Positions 1-7,743 are shown, counted from the stretch's first letter. The stretch: 50,867 nt of DNA from Acidimicrobiia bacterium (GCA_009841075.1 VXMP01000069.1:1-50867), one strand, 5' to 3'. Notes: a model not told the origin generated them from the sequence alone. Translations and numbers: made by a program.

Positions 1-265
1 CGCTCCGAATCAGGTGGTGTGCGGCGGGGGCGGGGACCCGGCGTAGCCGGGTGAGTTGGGCGGATTTTGCGATTTTGGTGCGTGTTCCCCCAGTTCATAG
101 CGGTTTTTCTACGAGCTTTAGGTTGGGGACTTTACTGATATCGTTGTGAACCAGGTTCCGGTTATCCGGCCGGGTTCAGGGTTTGAATATTTTGCCGAAC
201 CCCCCTTCCGAATGGTTCGATTCGCGCCCTCCTGGATTGGCACTAGACTTCACGGCGGCGTTTGA
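1..265. other. Gene-free left edge with one hairpin
   Basis: I see no convincing coding region here. Positions 36-42 and 46-52 form a perfect 7-bp inverted repeat (ACCCGGC / GCCGGGT, 3-nt loop) on the edge of a T-containing stretch, so it may be a weak terminator of a gene lying left of the window. A TAGACT hexamer at 244-249 sits 17 nt before the tRNA and could be its -10 element, but the matching -35 (TTCGCG, 221-226) is poor. Confidence 0.35.
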
Positions 266-337
266 TGGGGGGTAGTGTAAATGGCAGCACAGCGGGTTTT
301 GGTCCCGCTAGTACGGGTTCGACTCCTGTCCCCCCAG
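266..337 (+). tRNA. tRNA-Gln (anticodon TTG)
   Basis: A complete cloverleaf can be folded. The acceptor stem pairs 266-272 (TGGGGGG) with 330-336 (CCCCCCA). The anticodon stem GCGGG/CCCGC encloses a loop with TTG, which reads CAA glutamine codons. The T arm ACGGG-TTCGACT-CCTGT has the usual TTCGA loop start. G337 is the discriminator base. The 3' CCA is not encoded, so it must be added by the CCA-adding enzyme. It lies just upstream of glmU. Confidence 0.95.
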
Positions 338-363
338 CCCGACAGAGGAGATAACACTTCCCA

Positions 364-1797
364 GTGGATAGCAGACAGTCACCACCCGACCCTCCTAAAC
401 GCGTGCTCCCTATCCGGGCGGTGGTTTTAGGGGCCGGTTCGGGCTCCCGTATGAAGTCGACGCTTCCCAAGGTAATCCATCCGGTAGCAGGCCGGCCGAT
501 GATCGAATGGGTTATCGAAGCCACCTCATCATTGGATCCGATCCAGACCGTGGTGGTGGTCCGTTCTGATGCCCATCAGGTGACGGAAATCCTTCCCGAT
601 GAGGTAACCCCGGTGGTACAGCCCAGACAGCTGGGCACGGCCCATGCACTACAGATCGCCCTGGGAGTGGTACACCTGGACGAAAACGAACATGTTCTGG
701 TGGTACCCGCCGACACCCCGTTGATCACCGCCCAAACCCTGGAGAAGATGACCAAGTTGCATCGTCGCACCGGATCTGCGGTGACCTGCCTGACCGCAAA
801 AATGGATGACCCGACCGGATATGGGCGGGTGGTACGAAACGGGTGGGGACGGGTGGAAAGGATCGTGGAACACGCCGATACCACCACCTCGGAACGGGAG
901 ATCAACGAGATAAACGGCGGTATCTACCTGTTCGACGGTGCACTGATCCGGGAGGCGGTAGGTCGAGTCGAACGCGCCAACGCCCAAGGGGAGTATTACC
1001 TGCCCGATGTGGTGGCCATCCTCGGTGCCGACGGTCACGGGATCAGCGCCTATCAGACCACCGCCGAGGAGCTGTCCGGTATCAACACCCAGGATCAGCT
1101 GGCCCTGGTAGCCGAAATCGCCCGGCTTCGCATCAACCGCGGCTGGATGCGGCAAGGGGTTTGGATGCAGGATGCCGGTCGGGTCTACATCGACACTACG
1201 GTCCGTTTGCAGGCCGGGGTGCGGATCCGTCCGGGAGTCCACCTGGAAGGCGACACTACCGTTGCGGGCGGCACCGAGCTCGGACCCGACTGCTTTATCA
1301 GCGACAGTCGGATCGGCCCGGACTCCAAGGTTTGGTATTCGGTGCTTCGGGACGTTTCGGTGGGTGCCCGGGCAATGGTCGGCCCCTATGCGTCCTTGCG
1401 ACCCGGGACCGTGCTGGCGGACGGTGCCAAGGTTGGTACCTTTGTAGAGGTGAAGGATTCGGAGATAGGAGCGGGTGCCAAGGTGTCTCATCTTGCCTAT
1501 GTCGGTGACACGGAGGTGGGCGAGAACGCCAACCTGGGGGCGGGAACCATCACGGCCAACTATGACGGATACGAAAAGCATCCCACCCGTATCGGACGGG
1601 GTGCACTGATCGGGTCCAACACCGTACTGGTGGCACCGGTAGAGGTGGGAGACGAGGCGTTTACCGCCGCCGGATCGGCCATCACCAAGGACGTATCCGA
1701 GGGTGCGCTGGCCGTGGAAAGGTCCACCCAAAGGGAGATATCCGAATACTCCCGCCGCCGCCAAGAGCGTTACGAAGCCGGCACCTCCCAGGACTGA
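364..1797 (+). CDS. glmU: Bifunctional GlmU: GlcN-1-P acetyltransferase / UDP-GlcNAc pyrophosphorylase
   Basis: Cytosolic enzyme making UDP-GlcNAc for peptidoglycan: it acetylates glucosamine-1-phosphate and then couples it to UTP. The protein is 477 aa, normal for the family. The N-terminal nucleotidyltransferase domain shows the glycine-rich loop GAGSGSRMKSTLPK (about residues 24-37). The C-terminal half is a left-handed beta helix of hexapeptide repeats, including the acetyltransferase segment NYDGYEKHPTRIGRGALIGS. The start is GTG at 364, with an AGGAG at 346-350 that is rather far (13 nt). prs follows after 4 nt, so the two should be cotranscribed, the common arrangement in Actinobacteria and Firmicutes. 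Confidence 0.96.
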   Translation: MDSRQSPPDPPKRVLPIRAVVLGAGSGSRMKSTLPKVIHPVAGRPMIEWVIEATSSLDPIQTVVVVRSDAHQVTEILPDEVTPVVQPRQLGTAHALQIALGVVHLDENEHVLVVPADTPLITAQTLEKMTKLHRRTGSAVTCLTAKMDDPTGYGRVVRNGWGRVERIVEHADTTTSEREINEINGGIYLFDGALIREAVGRVERANAQGEYYLPDVVAILGADGHGISAYQTTAEELSGINTQDQLALVAEIARLRINRGWMRQGVWMQDAGRVYIDTTVRLQAGVRIRPGVHLEGDTTVAGGTELGPDCFISDSRIGPDSKVWYSVLRDVSVGARAMVGPYASLRPGTVLADGAKVGTFVEVKDSEIGAGAKVSHLAYVGDTEVGENANLGAGTITANYDGYEKHPTRIGRGALIGSNTVLVAPVEVGDEAFTAAGSAITKDVSEGALAVERSTQREISEYSRRRQERYEAGTSQD

Positions 1798-1801
1798 GCA
1801 A

Positions 1802-2773
1802 ATGGAACTCATCACCCGGAAGCGTTTTATGCTGTTTACCGGTTCGGCCAACCCGGAGCTGGCCGAGGCGGTAGCCGACGAGCTCGGGGTGCGGCTCGGG
1901 CGGGTGGAAATGTCGCAGTTTGCCAACGGCGAGGTCTACACCCGGCCTTTGGAGTCGGTTAGAGGGGTGGATTGTTTCGTCATCCAGAGTCATGCCCCGG
2001 AGATCAACTTTCACATTATGGAGCAGCTGATCCTGATCGACTCGCTTAAACGGGCGTCCGCCCATCGGATTACGGCGGTGGTTCCCTTCTTCGGCTACGC
2101 CCGTGCCGACAAGAAGGTGCTGCCCCGTGAACCGATTTCCGCCCGGTTGATGAGCGACCTGTTCGTGGCGGCCGGGGCCGATCGGATCGTCTCTGTTGAC
2201 CTGCACACCGGTCAGATTCAAGGATTTTTCCCCAAGCCGTTCGATCACCTGACCGCCTTGCCGATCGTCACCGATTACCTGAAGGAGCAGCTCGAAGGGC
2301 CGACCACGGTGGTTTCGCCCGATGCCGGCGGGGTGAAGCGGGCCGAGAAGTACGCCCGCTACCTCGGTGCCTATGTGGCGTTCGTACATAAGCGGCGGGA
2401 GCTGGATGTTCATAACGAATCACAGGCCCTGACGGTGGTCGGGGCGGTGCGTAACCGTAATGCGGTGATCGTGGATGACATGATCGATACCGGAGGGACT
2501 GTTGCCAATGCGGCCCGGCTGCTACGCGACTCGGGCGCCAACCAGGTGTTGGTAGCGGCCACCCATCCGGTGTTGTCCGCACCCGCCCTGGATCGACTCA
2601 AGCAGGCCCCGATCGACGAGGTAGTGGTTACCGACACCCTTCCCATCAGCTGTGCCGCCCGGGATTACGAAAAGCTAACCCGTCTGTCGGTCGCCCCGGT
2701 TCTGGCGGAAGCCCTGCAGGCCATCTTCATGGATAGCTCGGTTTCGGCCATATTCTTAGGAGATAATAATTAA
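1802..2773 (+). CDS. prs: Ribose-phosphate pyrophosphokinase
   Basis: Makes PRPP from ribose-5-phosphate and ATP for nucleotide, histidine and tryptophan synthesis. The 323-aa product has the family marks: a DLHTGQIQGFF segment near the ATP site, the SPDAGG motif, and the PRPP-binding loop VIVDDMIDTGGT. I place the start at the ATG at 1802, just after the glmU stop. The reading frame is open further upstream inside glmU, but the conserved N-terminus (KRFMLFTGSANPELA) begins right after this ATG. No strong ribosome site is visible, consistent with translational coupling to glmU. Confidence 0.96.
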   Translation: MELITRKRFMLFTGSANPELAEAVADELGVRLGRVEMSQFANGEVYTRPLESVRGVDCFVIQSHAPEINFHIMEQLILIDSLKRASAHRITAVVPFFGYARADKKVLPREPISARLMSDLFVAAGADRIVSVDLHTGQIQGFFPKPFDHLTALPIVTDYLKEQLEGPTTVVSPDAGGVKRAEKYARYLGAYVAFVHKRRELDVHNESQALTVVGAVRNRNAVIVDDMIDTGGTVANAARLLRDSGANQVLVAATHPVLSAPALDRLKQAPIDEVVVTDTLPISCAARDYEKLTRLSVAPVLAEALQAIFMDSSVSAIFLGDNN

Positions 2774-3089
2774 GGAAGGGTGTAGATGTGAGAAATGAAT
2801 AGTTGATATAGCTATTTTAAAAGGTTTTTACCGCAAAGAGATTTAAATCAACCGGAGTGTAATAAGGCGAACCTCGCCGGAACAGTCTCGAATTTCGACT
2901 TACGCACCCTTTAATGGGTATGGACTCCGATCTCTTTTCCTTGCGGACCGCCATCCGGGGCGGGAATGCCCGGTCACTGTTCGACTTCTAGAAAGCAGGT
3001 GCCCGGTCGGCCGGGTCGGGAGAATGTGTCACAGAGGAGTCCTAATATTCGAAGGTGGTAGAACCGCGGGAGGCAGGAGCGGAGCGAAT
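2774..3089. other. AT-rich gap after prs; no RNA identified
   Basis: The first ~90 nt are clearly AT-richer than the neighbouring genes (for example around 2795-2850). A TTGATA at 2803-2808 resembles a -35, but no good -10 follows. The rest holds short GC-rich inverted segments (around 2870-2880 and 2950-3016) that could fold, but I cannot match them to a known RNA or riboswitch. The downstream gene is open from an ATG at 3024, so part of this gap may be coding if that start is used. Confidence 0.4.
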
Positions 3090-4109
3090 ATGGCTGAGAA
3101 ACCGTCCGAAGGCGCTAGGCGTAGCCTGTTCAGTATGGCCCTTTGGGGCCCGGAGGGTCCACCCGAAACGGCCCTCTGCAGGAGGGACTGGGTCAGTTGT
3201 CCCGAGCAAGACGGGCATGATGAAGGATGTCTGGGGCATGTCTTCCCCATAAGGGCACCGGCATCGATACCGCCTCCGGACATACACCTCTCGCGGGATC
3301 AGATGCGGGAACTCGCCAAAGGGTACAGACCCATGGACATGAACGACAAGTGGCTCGCGTTCATGGAGGAAGATCGCTTGTTCATCCATCGGAGTTGGAC
3401 ACGTCATGGCATCTACGAAGTGAAGTTCGCGGCCAAAGAACTCGACTGGATGCCCAACGCCTTCATGCCCGTCTCGGCATGGGTCGAACGTCATACGGGT
3501 CGTTGGCCTTTGGGCTTCGACCCGATTCGCGCGAGCAGGCTGCTGCGAGATTTGATAGTGCACGTGTCCGGGGAGCCGATGCAACCGGCTATGCCGGTCG
3601 TGGTGTCGCGTTCGCCCGTTCTCGAAGCCGTTCTCGGAGACATAGTCGCCCAAGACGTCGACGCCATCGTCCATCCCGCCAACACAAGACTGGAGGCCGG
3701 AGGTGGGGTGAGCGGGGCCATCCACCACGCGGCGGGTCCGGAACTCCTCGCAGCCTGCCGGGCGCTCGGCGGTTGCCCGGTCGGGCGCGCCGCCGTCACC
3801 CCGGGCTTCAGGCTGGATGCTCGATGGGTGATCCACACCGCCACGCCGGGATGGAACGGCGGGACTCGAGGCGAGCCGGTGTTATTGGAGTCGTGCTACC
3901 GCGAGTCCCTGGCCCGCGCCGACGAGGTGGGCGCGGAGACCATCGCCTTCCCGGCGCTGTCTACGGGCGCTCGGGGCTATCCTCTCATGGAGGCTGCGAG
4001 AATCGCCGTGGACACGGTCCGCTCCACATCGACCCGGCTGCGCACGGTCCGTTTCGTCTGCTTCGACAGGCCGGCGTTGGGGGCATTCCAGTCGGCGTTG
4101 GACGGGTAG
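3090..4109 (+). CDS. Macro-domain protein with unrecognised N-terminal domain
   Basis: 339 aa from the ATG at 3090, chosen because AGGAG (3075-3079) and GGAG (3081-3084) precede it. An ATG at 3024 would add 22 residues. The C-terminal ~160 residues form a macro domain, the fold that binds or removes ADP-ribose: GDI...VDAIVHPAN, GGGVSGAIHHAAG, and the phosphate loop PALSTGARGYP. The usual NAAN ligand motif reads HPAN, so the first Asn is replaced. The middle part carries the segment MNDKWLAFMEEDRLFIHRSW followed by IYEVKFA; I have seen similar segments in bacterial proteins of unknown role but cannot name the domain. Substrate is unknown; ADP-ribosyl hydrolysis or binding is a family-based inference. 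Two small genes follow closely. Confidence 0.8.
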   Translation: MAEKPSEGARRSLFSMALWGPEGPPETALCRRDWVSCPEQDGHDEGCLGHVFPIRAPASIPPPDIHLSRDQMRELAKGYRPMDMNDKWLAFMEEDRLFIHRSWTRHGIYEVKFAAKELDWMPNAFMPVSAWVERHTGRWPLGFDPIRASRLLRDLIVHVSGEPMQPAMPVVVSRSPVLEAVLGDIVAQDVDAIVHPANTRLEAGGGVSGAIHHAAGPELLAACRALGGCPVGRAAVTPGFRLDARWVIHTATPGWNGGTRGEPVLLESCYRESLARADEVGAETIAFPALSTGARGYPLMEAARIAVDTVRSTSTRLRTVRFVCFDRPALGAFQSALDG

Positions 4110-4112
4110 GGA

Positions 4113-4376
4113 ATGCAACTGACTACTAAAAGACATTTCGGGAATTTTACTGAGGTGGAGGTTTCGCTTATCCGCCTAGTCGGGTTCGGTTCGGTGGCCG
4201 ATTGTCGGCTGCCACCGCGGACGCTGCCGCCACTATTCGGGAAGGGGAATCAGTCGCCACGTGAAGCCGCTGAGAAGCTGATCGATGCGGGAATATTCGG
4301 CATCGACGATTCCGATTCGGAGGATGGACAGGTTTTATATTTGACCCGGTTCGGTGAACGGGTTTTAGTCGGATAA
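4113..4376 (+). CDS. Small protein of unknown function (87 aa)
   Basis: Starts 3 nt after the macro-domain gene stop, so probably cotranscribed with it. The second half (EAAEKLIDAGIF, then QVLYLTRFGERVLVG) looks like the helix plus beta-wing end of a small winged-helix protein, but the protein is short and I cannot assign a family. No signal peptide or membrane segment. Being a real gene is supported by the tight spacing and by the absence of a competing frame. Confidence 0.55.
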   Translation: MQLTTKRHFGNFTEVEVSLIRLVGFGSVADCRLPPRTLPPLFGKGNQSPREAAEKLIDAGIFGIDDSDSEDGQVLYLTRFGERVLVG

Positions 4377-4383
4377 CCGGACT

Positions 4384-4734
4384 ATGAGGCGGACGGTGAT
4401 CGCCCTTGTTGTGGTCGCCATATATGCAACCGGCATATTTATAACCCGCCAGCCGGTAGGCCCAGAAGCCGATTTTGCGGAATCGTTATCCCGCCAGCAG
4501 ATCGAAGCGGAAGTCTGGATGAACGCCGGAGCGGAAAGGTTTTGTCAGATAGTCACAGCCTCCGAGGGGATAGATATTGTCTGGGCTGTAGAAGCCGACC
4601 TTCGATTATGGGAGCGTCGAGGATTCGGCGAAGATGATGCGATAGCCGCCTCGGTGGCCAGTGTTTCCGCTTTCTGCCCCGAGCAGCATCGGCGAATCTT
4701 GGACGCACTGGAGGAAGCCGGGCTAATCGAGTGA
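4384..4734 (+). CDS. Small exported or membrane-anchored protein of unknown function (116 aa)
   Basis: Residues 4-20 are hydrophobic after two arginines (MRRTVIALVVVAIYATGIF), which fits a signal anchor or signal peptide. The rest is soluble and acidic with two cysteines (in RFCQIV and AFCPEQ) that could form a disulfide outside the membrane. It begins 7 nt after the 87-aa gene. I do not recognise a family; the layout resembles many small secreted actinobacterial proteins. Confidence 0.6.
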   Translation: MRRTVIALVVVAIYATGIFITRQPVGPEADFAESLSRQQIEAEVWMNAGAERFCQIVTASEGIDIVWAVEADLRLWERRGFGEDDAIAASVASVSAFCPEQHRRILDALEEAGLIE

Positions 4735-5001
4735 CATCGAGACGATCCCCCCTACCCCCAGTGAGGGTCGAGGGCGAACAGGCCGTTAAATCGGGCTCCT
4801 ACGAGGGCATAAACCCTCAGTTCAGCCCACTTTCGCTTCCCCGTCCTAGGTTCTCATATCGCGTATCTACGAGTTGATGGCGGCCTCTAGAGGGGTGGGA
4901 GGCAGTCGGTTGTGGTGGTGGACACCAACTGCGACATCCGGTCCGTAACTAAGGCTGACTTTCCTGCCCGCCTGAGCCCGCCGGGGGCCTGGTAGACCAT
5001 T
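4735..5001. other. Convergent gap, nothing recognised
   Basis: Lies between the 3' ends of the 116-aa gene and the LysM gene. I see no coding frame with support, no T-tailed hairpin and no recognisable RNA. This closes the accessory-looking interval that begins after prs. Confidence 0.4.
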
Positions 5002-5832
5002 TCAGTACTCTTTCAGGTCGGGAAGGATGATCTTCTCTCCTGGGAAGATCAGGTTCGGGTCGCCGGATCTGATCGTGGCCCGATTCAGTTTCACTACCTC
5101 AACCCAGATTGCGTAGACCTCGTCTGTTGAGGGCCGGCGCTCTAGTCGGTGGGCCAGATACTTGGCGGAGATCGACCAAAGATGGTCGCCGGGTTCCACC
5201 AGGTAGGTAATCGTACCGTTTTGGTAGAGCCGGAAATGTGGCACTCCAGATCCGGGAACGGTGCGATGAGGAACCGGGATGGCGGCACCTTTCTCCGTTG
5301 GAGTGGTCGCAACGGGAACCTCTATCACGGTATCGGCACCCGGTTTGATAACCATCGGTATCGGGGAGGCTGCCTTCGGGCTCGAATCTGCCCTTCCGGA
5401 TTCCCCGCTCGATAGGTGGGTCGGCTCGGTTTGTTCGGCCGTCACCTGATAAGGAACCGGTGGGTCGGCCAAAGCACCGGCGGCGGTGGTGGTAATCGAC
5501 AGGCCGGCGAGGGTCAGGGCCAGGGCCGCCACCCGTCCGGCCAGACGGTGCAGTGGAGCAATGGTGAGCCTTCCGGTCAATCGGATCGCCTGCGGGATGC
5601 GAACGGAAAACGCCACTACAGACAGGATGGTGGTCAGCCCTAGCCAGGCGGTTACCGCCACAGCCAGCAGCCATACCGCCCCATAGATAGCTTCTTCGGG
5701 CGGAGCGGACATGATGCGCGTCGGAGGGGGAAGCCAGGATGCCTGGCTGATCCGTACCAAAAAATAGGCGCAGCCGGATAGCCCGACGATCAGAGTGGCG
5801 AACAAGGAAAGGGTTCGGGCGTTTTGTGACAT
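5002..5832 (-). CDS. Membrane protein with C-terminal LysM domain
   Basis: 276 aa. Three hydrophobic segments near residues 8-30, 48-75 and 95-120 anchor the protein. A Ser/Pro/Glu-rich linker follows, then a C-terminal LysM module: YLVEPGDHLWSISAKYL at its start and LIFPGEKIILPDL at its end, with an insertion between the two halves. LysM binds GlcNAc-containing glycans, so the domain probably touches peptidoglycan outside the membrane. The ATG at 5832 has an AGAGG-like site upstream. It is divergent from whiB with a 279-nt shared control region. Proteins of this layout beside whiB genes occur in other Actinobacteria; the exact role is unknown. Confidence 0.8.
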   Translation of the reverse strand: MSQNARTLSLFATLIVGLSGCAYFLVRISQASWLPPPTRIMSAPPEEAIYGAVWLLAVAVTAWLGLTTILSVVAFSVRIPQAIRLTGRLTIAPLHRLAGRVAALALTLAGLSITTTAAGALADPPVPYQVTAEQTEPTHLSSGESGRADSSPKAASPIPMVIKPGADTVIEVPVATTPTEKGAAIPVPHRTVPGSGVPHFRLYQNGTITYLVEPGDHLWSISAKYLAHRLERRPSTDEVYAIWVEVVKLNRATIRSGDPNLIFPGEKIILPDLKEY

Positions 5833-5950
5833 GACCTCTACATACCGTGATTCGGCGAGGATGTCTACCCCTATTTTGGAAGAAGGGGAAAAACCCGGTC
5901 CTCAATAGCGCCGGCCCCCGATTTCCAGTGGACAAAAGGGCCAGAACGCG

Positions 5951-5975
5951 AAAATATTTTGGGAGGAATCCTCCC
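5951..5975. promoter_or_regulatory. Two adjoining palindromes between the LysM gene and whiB
   Basis: AAAATATTTT at 5951-5960 is a perfect 10-bp palindrome. It is directly followed by GGGAGGA-A-TCCTCCC at 5961-5975, a perfect 7-bp inverted repeat around one base. Together they make a compact symmetrical block in the middle of the divergent control region, suggesting one or two dimeric regulator sites or an RNA hairpin. No binding protein can be named from sequence. Confidence 0.45.
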
Positions 5976-6010
5976 GATAACCAGCAGGTCCCTACTACTA
6001 TTCTGCTGTA

Positions 6011-6026
6011 AGCCGGTTCGCCGGCT
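6011..6026 (+). terminator. UUCG tetraloop hairpin upstream of whiB
   Basis: AGCCGG-TTCG-CCGGCT forms a 6-bp stem closed by the very stable UUCG tetraloop, followed by CTTAATTT. It could be a weak intrinsic terminator or attenuator, or a structural element of the whiB leader. It is located 86 nt before the whiB start codon. Confidence 0.4.
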
Positions 6027-6041
6027 CTTAATTTGGCCTTC

Positions 6042-6063
6042 GCTTGTGAAATTTTTCACAAGC
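6042..6063. promoter_or_regulatory. Perfect 22-bp operator-like inverted repeat upstream of whiB
   Basis: GCTTGTGAAA (6042-6051) and TTTCACAAGC (6054-6063) are exact reverse complements separated by TT. The site lies 48 nt before the whiB start codon. The length and 2-bp spacer suit a homodimeric helix-turn-helix regulator; the TGTGAAA...TTTCACA core resembles many TetR/GntR/CRP-type operators, but no specific regulator is implied. Confidence 0.55.
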
Positions 6064-6111
6064 AGAGCGGTCGGAAGTGATTCGTGACTTTGGAAAAAAG
6101 GAGGAGGGGGA

Positions 6112-6417
6112 TTGTCAACCTCGCTGATTGAGGACGCAAAAAGAATGTTAAATGTAACCGGGTCGAACTGGAGGGAAGCGTCTGCCTGCCGTGACTCCGA
6201 ACCCAACCTCTTTTTTCCTATAGGCACCACCGGATTGGCCATCGACCAGATCCAGGAGGCCAAAAGCATCTGCTCGATGTGCCTGGTAGCTGACGAATGC
6301 CTGCAGTACGCGCTGCAGACCAACCAGGAGGCCGGGGTGTGGGGTGGATACGCCGAGGATGAGCGGCGTCGGCTAAGAAAACGCTGGATGGCGGAGCGCC
6401 GCCGAGCCGCCAGCTAG
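6112..6417 (+). CDS. WhiB-family iron-sulfur transcriptional regulator
   Basis: 101 aa. Four cysteines at 26, 54, 57 and 63 match the WhiB pattern C-x(n)-C-x2-C-x5-C that holds a redox-sensitive 4Fe-4S cluster. The GVWGG turn is at 75-79, followed by a basic tail (RRRLRKRWMAERRR) for DNA binding. WhiB proteins are restricted to Actinobacteria and their phages and act with the housekeeping sigma factor; this one resembles WhiB1/WhiB2-type proteins in size, but I do not assign a paralogue. The start is TTG at 6112, with an excellent GGAGGAGGGG just upstream. The upstream region carries several inverted repeats. Confidence 0.94.
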   Translation: MSTSLIEDAKRMLNVTGSNWREASACRDSEPNLFFPIGTTGLAIDQIQEAKSICSMCLVADECLQYALQTNQEAGVWGGYAEDERRRLRKRWMAERRRAAS

Positions 6418-6454
6418 CCCGGGCTGCTTCTTTCCGTAACCCAAACCAGGCCTC

Positions 6455-6676
6455 CTAAGGGCCGAAACCTACGGATTGGTCGGGCGATTCCACCAACTCG
6501 ACAAAGGCGATTCGATCAATGGGTATGCCGATGTGGCGTCCTTTGTCGTTCTTGAACCAGAGGAGGGAGATGCCCTCGCCATAGGCCTTCTCCAGGCGCT
6601 TGGCCAGCTCGTCCCTGCCGCCCACCTCCACTTCGATTTCACGCCCCATGTCGGCGATACCGATCCGTGCCTTCAC
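6455..6676 (-). CDS. DUF3107 family protein (73 aa)
   Basis: Short acidic protein starting at a GTG (VKARIGIADMGREIEV) with the typical DUF3107 layout: an N-terminal beta strand, a central helix (RDELAKRLEKAY) and the closing segment GIPIDRIAFVELVE. The family is found in Actinobacteria and its function is not known. It is convergent with whiB and lies 89 nt downstream of ku on the same strand. Confidence 0.8.
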   Translation of the reverse strand: MKARIGIADMGREIEVEVGGRDELAKRLEKAYGEGISLLWFKNDKGRHIGIPIDRIAFVELVESPDQSVGFGP

Positions 6677-6765
6677 CTAAAACAGCTCCCGAGTAGTTGT
6701 GTATCCGGTATTTGGTAGAGGGAATCGTACCCGGCCCGCAGTCAAAGTCGATAAACCGAAGCGCT

Positions 6766-7560
6766 TTAACCGGCCTTGCGGTTCGCCTCCCTTTCCCTGG
6801 TCACCTCGACTGAGGCCTTGAGGGCTTCGAGAAGGTCGATCACCCGGGTAGGTTCGGGCGTTTCCGTTACCACGATTTCCTTGCCTTCCACTTTTTGTCG
6901 TACCAGATCCTCGATCTTCTCGCGGGTGTTATCCGTCCACTGCTCCGGGTCGAAACTATCGGTCAGGTTGTCGATCACCATCTTGGCCATACCCACTTCG
7001 TTTTCTCGGGCCTCAACCGGGGTTTCCAGGCCTTTGAAATCGGTAGAGCGGATTTCGTCCGGCCAGTACATGGTCTCCAGAACCAACACGTCATCCCGTG
7101 CTCTGAGTGAAGCCAGGTATTGGCGTGATCGGATGGCAACGGTGGCTATCCCCACCCGATCGCTCTCGGTTAAGGCCTCCCTAAGAATGGAGTAGGCCTT
7201 TTCACCGGTAAAGCCCGGTTCCAGATAGTAGGAGGAGCGGTAGTAGACCGGATCGATCTCCCGGGCGTCGACAAAGGCCGCTACGTCAACGGTTCGGGAC
7301 CCACCTTGGAAAGCGGCGGAGGCGATCTCCTCATCGGACAGCACCACATACCGGCCCTTTTCGAACTCGTAGCCTCGGACTATCTGTTCGTTTTTGACCT
7401 CTTGGCCATCGGCTTCGGCCACTTTGCGATACCGGATCGGGCTGTGGTCGGTCTGGCGTAGCTGACGGAACTTGGGCCTCCGGCTGGAGGTAGCCGGATA
7501 CAGGCGAACGGGAATGCTTACCAAACCGAACGATATAGCCCCACTCCAGATAGGTCGCAT
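6766..7560 (-). CDS. ku: Bacterial Ku DNA end-binding protein
   Basis: 264 aa from the ATG at 7560 (MRPIWSGAISFGLVSIPVRLY), the conserved beginning of bacterial Ku; the frame is open further upstream but the extra residues are not Ku-like. Ku forms a homodimeric ring on broken DNA ends and recruits LigD in non-homologous end joining. The core includes YYLEPG..G.KAY.IL.EAL and the region LETMYWPDEIRS. The C-terminus ends shortly after the core (EVTREREANRKAG), so the long basic tail of some actinobacterial Ku proteins is absent. No ligD is present in the window. Confidence 0.93.
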   Translation of the reverse strand: MRPIWSGAISFGLVSIPVRLYPATSSRRPKFRQLRQTDHSPIRYRKVAEADGQEVKNEQIVRGYEFEKGRYVVLSDEEIASAAFQGGSRTVDVAAFVDAREIDPVYYRSSYYLEPGFTGEKAYSILREALTESDRVGIATVAIRSRQYLASLRARDDVLVLETMYWPDEIRSTDFKGLETPVEARENEVGMAKMVIDNLTDSFDPEQWTDNTREKIEDLVRQKVEGKEIVVTETPEPTRVIDLLEALKASVEVTREREANRKAG

Positions 7561-7677
7561 ACCCGCCAGTTTAGAAGAGCCCCACCGGGAATAGGCAGTA
7601 AATCTCTCTGTACAGAGGTGGGATCCGGCCGGTTGTACCCGCCCGAATCGGGAGAAGAACGGGGTTAAAACCGGGGC

Positions 7678-7707
7678 TAGACAAACCGGTCTGGAGATAT
7701 GTATAAT
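7678..7707 (+). promoter_or_regulatory. Sigma70-type promoter, probably for tRNA-Arg
   Basis: TAGACA at 7678-7683 (one mismatch to TTGACA) and TATAAT at 7702-7707 (exact -10) are separated by 18 nt. Transcription would start near 7714 and run toward tRNA-Arg at 7851 and perhaps lysA. The leader would be ~137 nt, long for a tRNA, and includes the hairpin at 7725-7743. Confidence 0.5.
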
Positions 7708-7724
7708 CAAGTGACCCACCAACC

Positions 7725-7743
7725 GGCAGGATACCCACCTGCC
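7725..7743 (+). other. Hairpin in the leader before tRNA-Arg
   Basis: GGCAGG (7725-7730) pairs with CCTGCC (7738-7743) across a 7-nt loop, then GC-rich sequence continues to the tRNA. It may be a structural element of the tRNA precursor. The rest of 7561-7850 holds no supported gene. Confidence 0.35.

Noticed and set aside
649-1926. Long minus-strand open frame (425 aa) opposite glmU
   Set aside because: The translation has no recognisable domain, low-complexity His/Gly/Arg composition and lies wholly opposite a clear glmU; it is an antisense artefact of codon bias.
2774-3089. Known structured RNA (tmRNA, SRP RNA, 6S or riboswitch) after prs
   Set aside because: No diagnostic tag frame, Alu/S-domain, or aptamer core was found; only generic GC-rich pairing.
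3227-4129. Alternative 300-aa plus-strand frame over the macro-domain gene
   Set aside because: Arg/Gly/Pro-rich frame-shifted reading; the macro-domain motifs are in the other frame without interruption.
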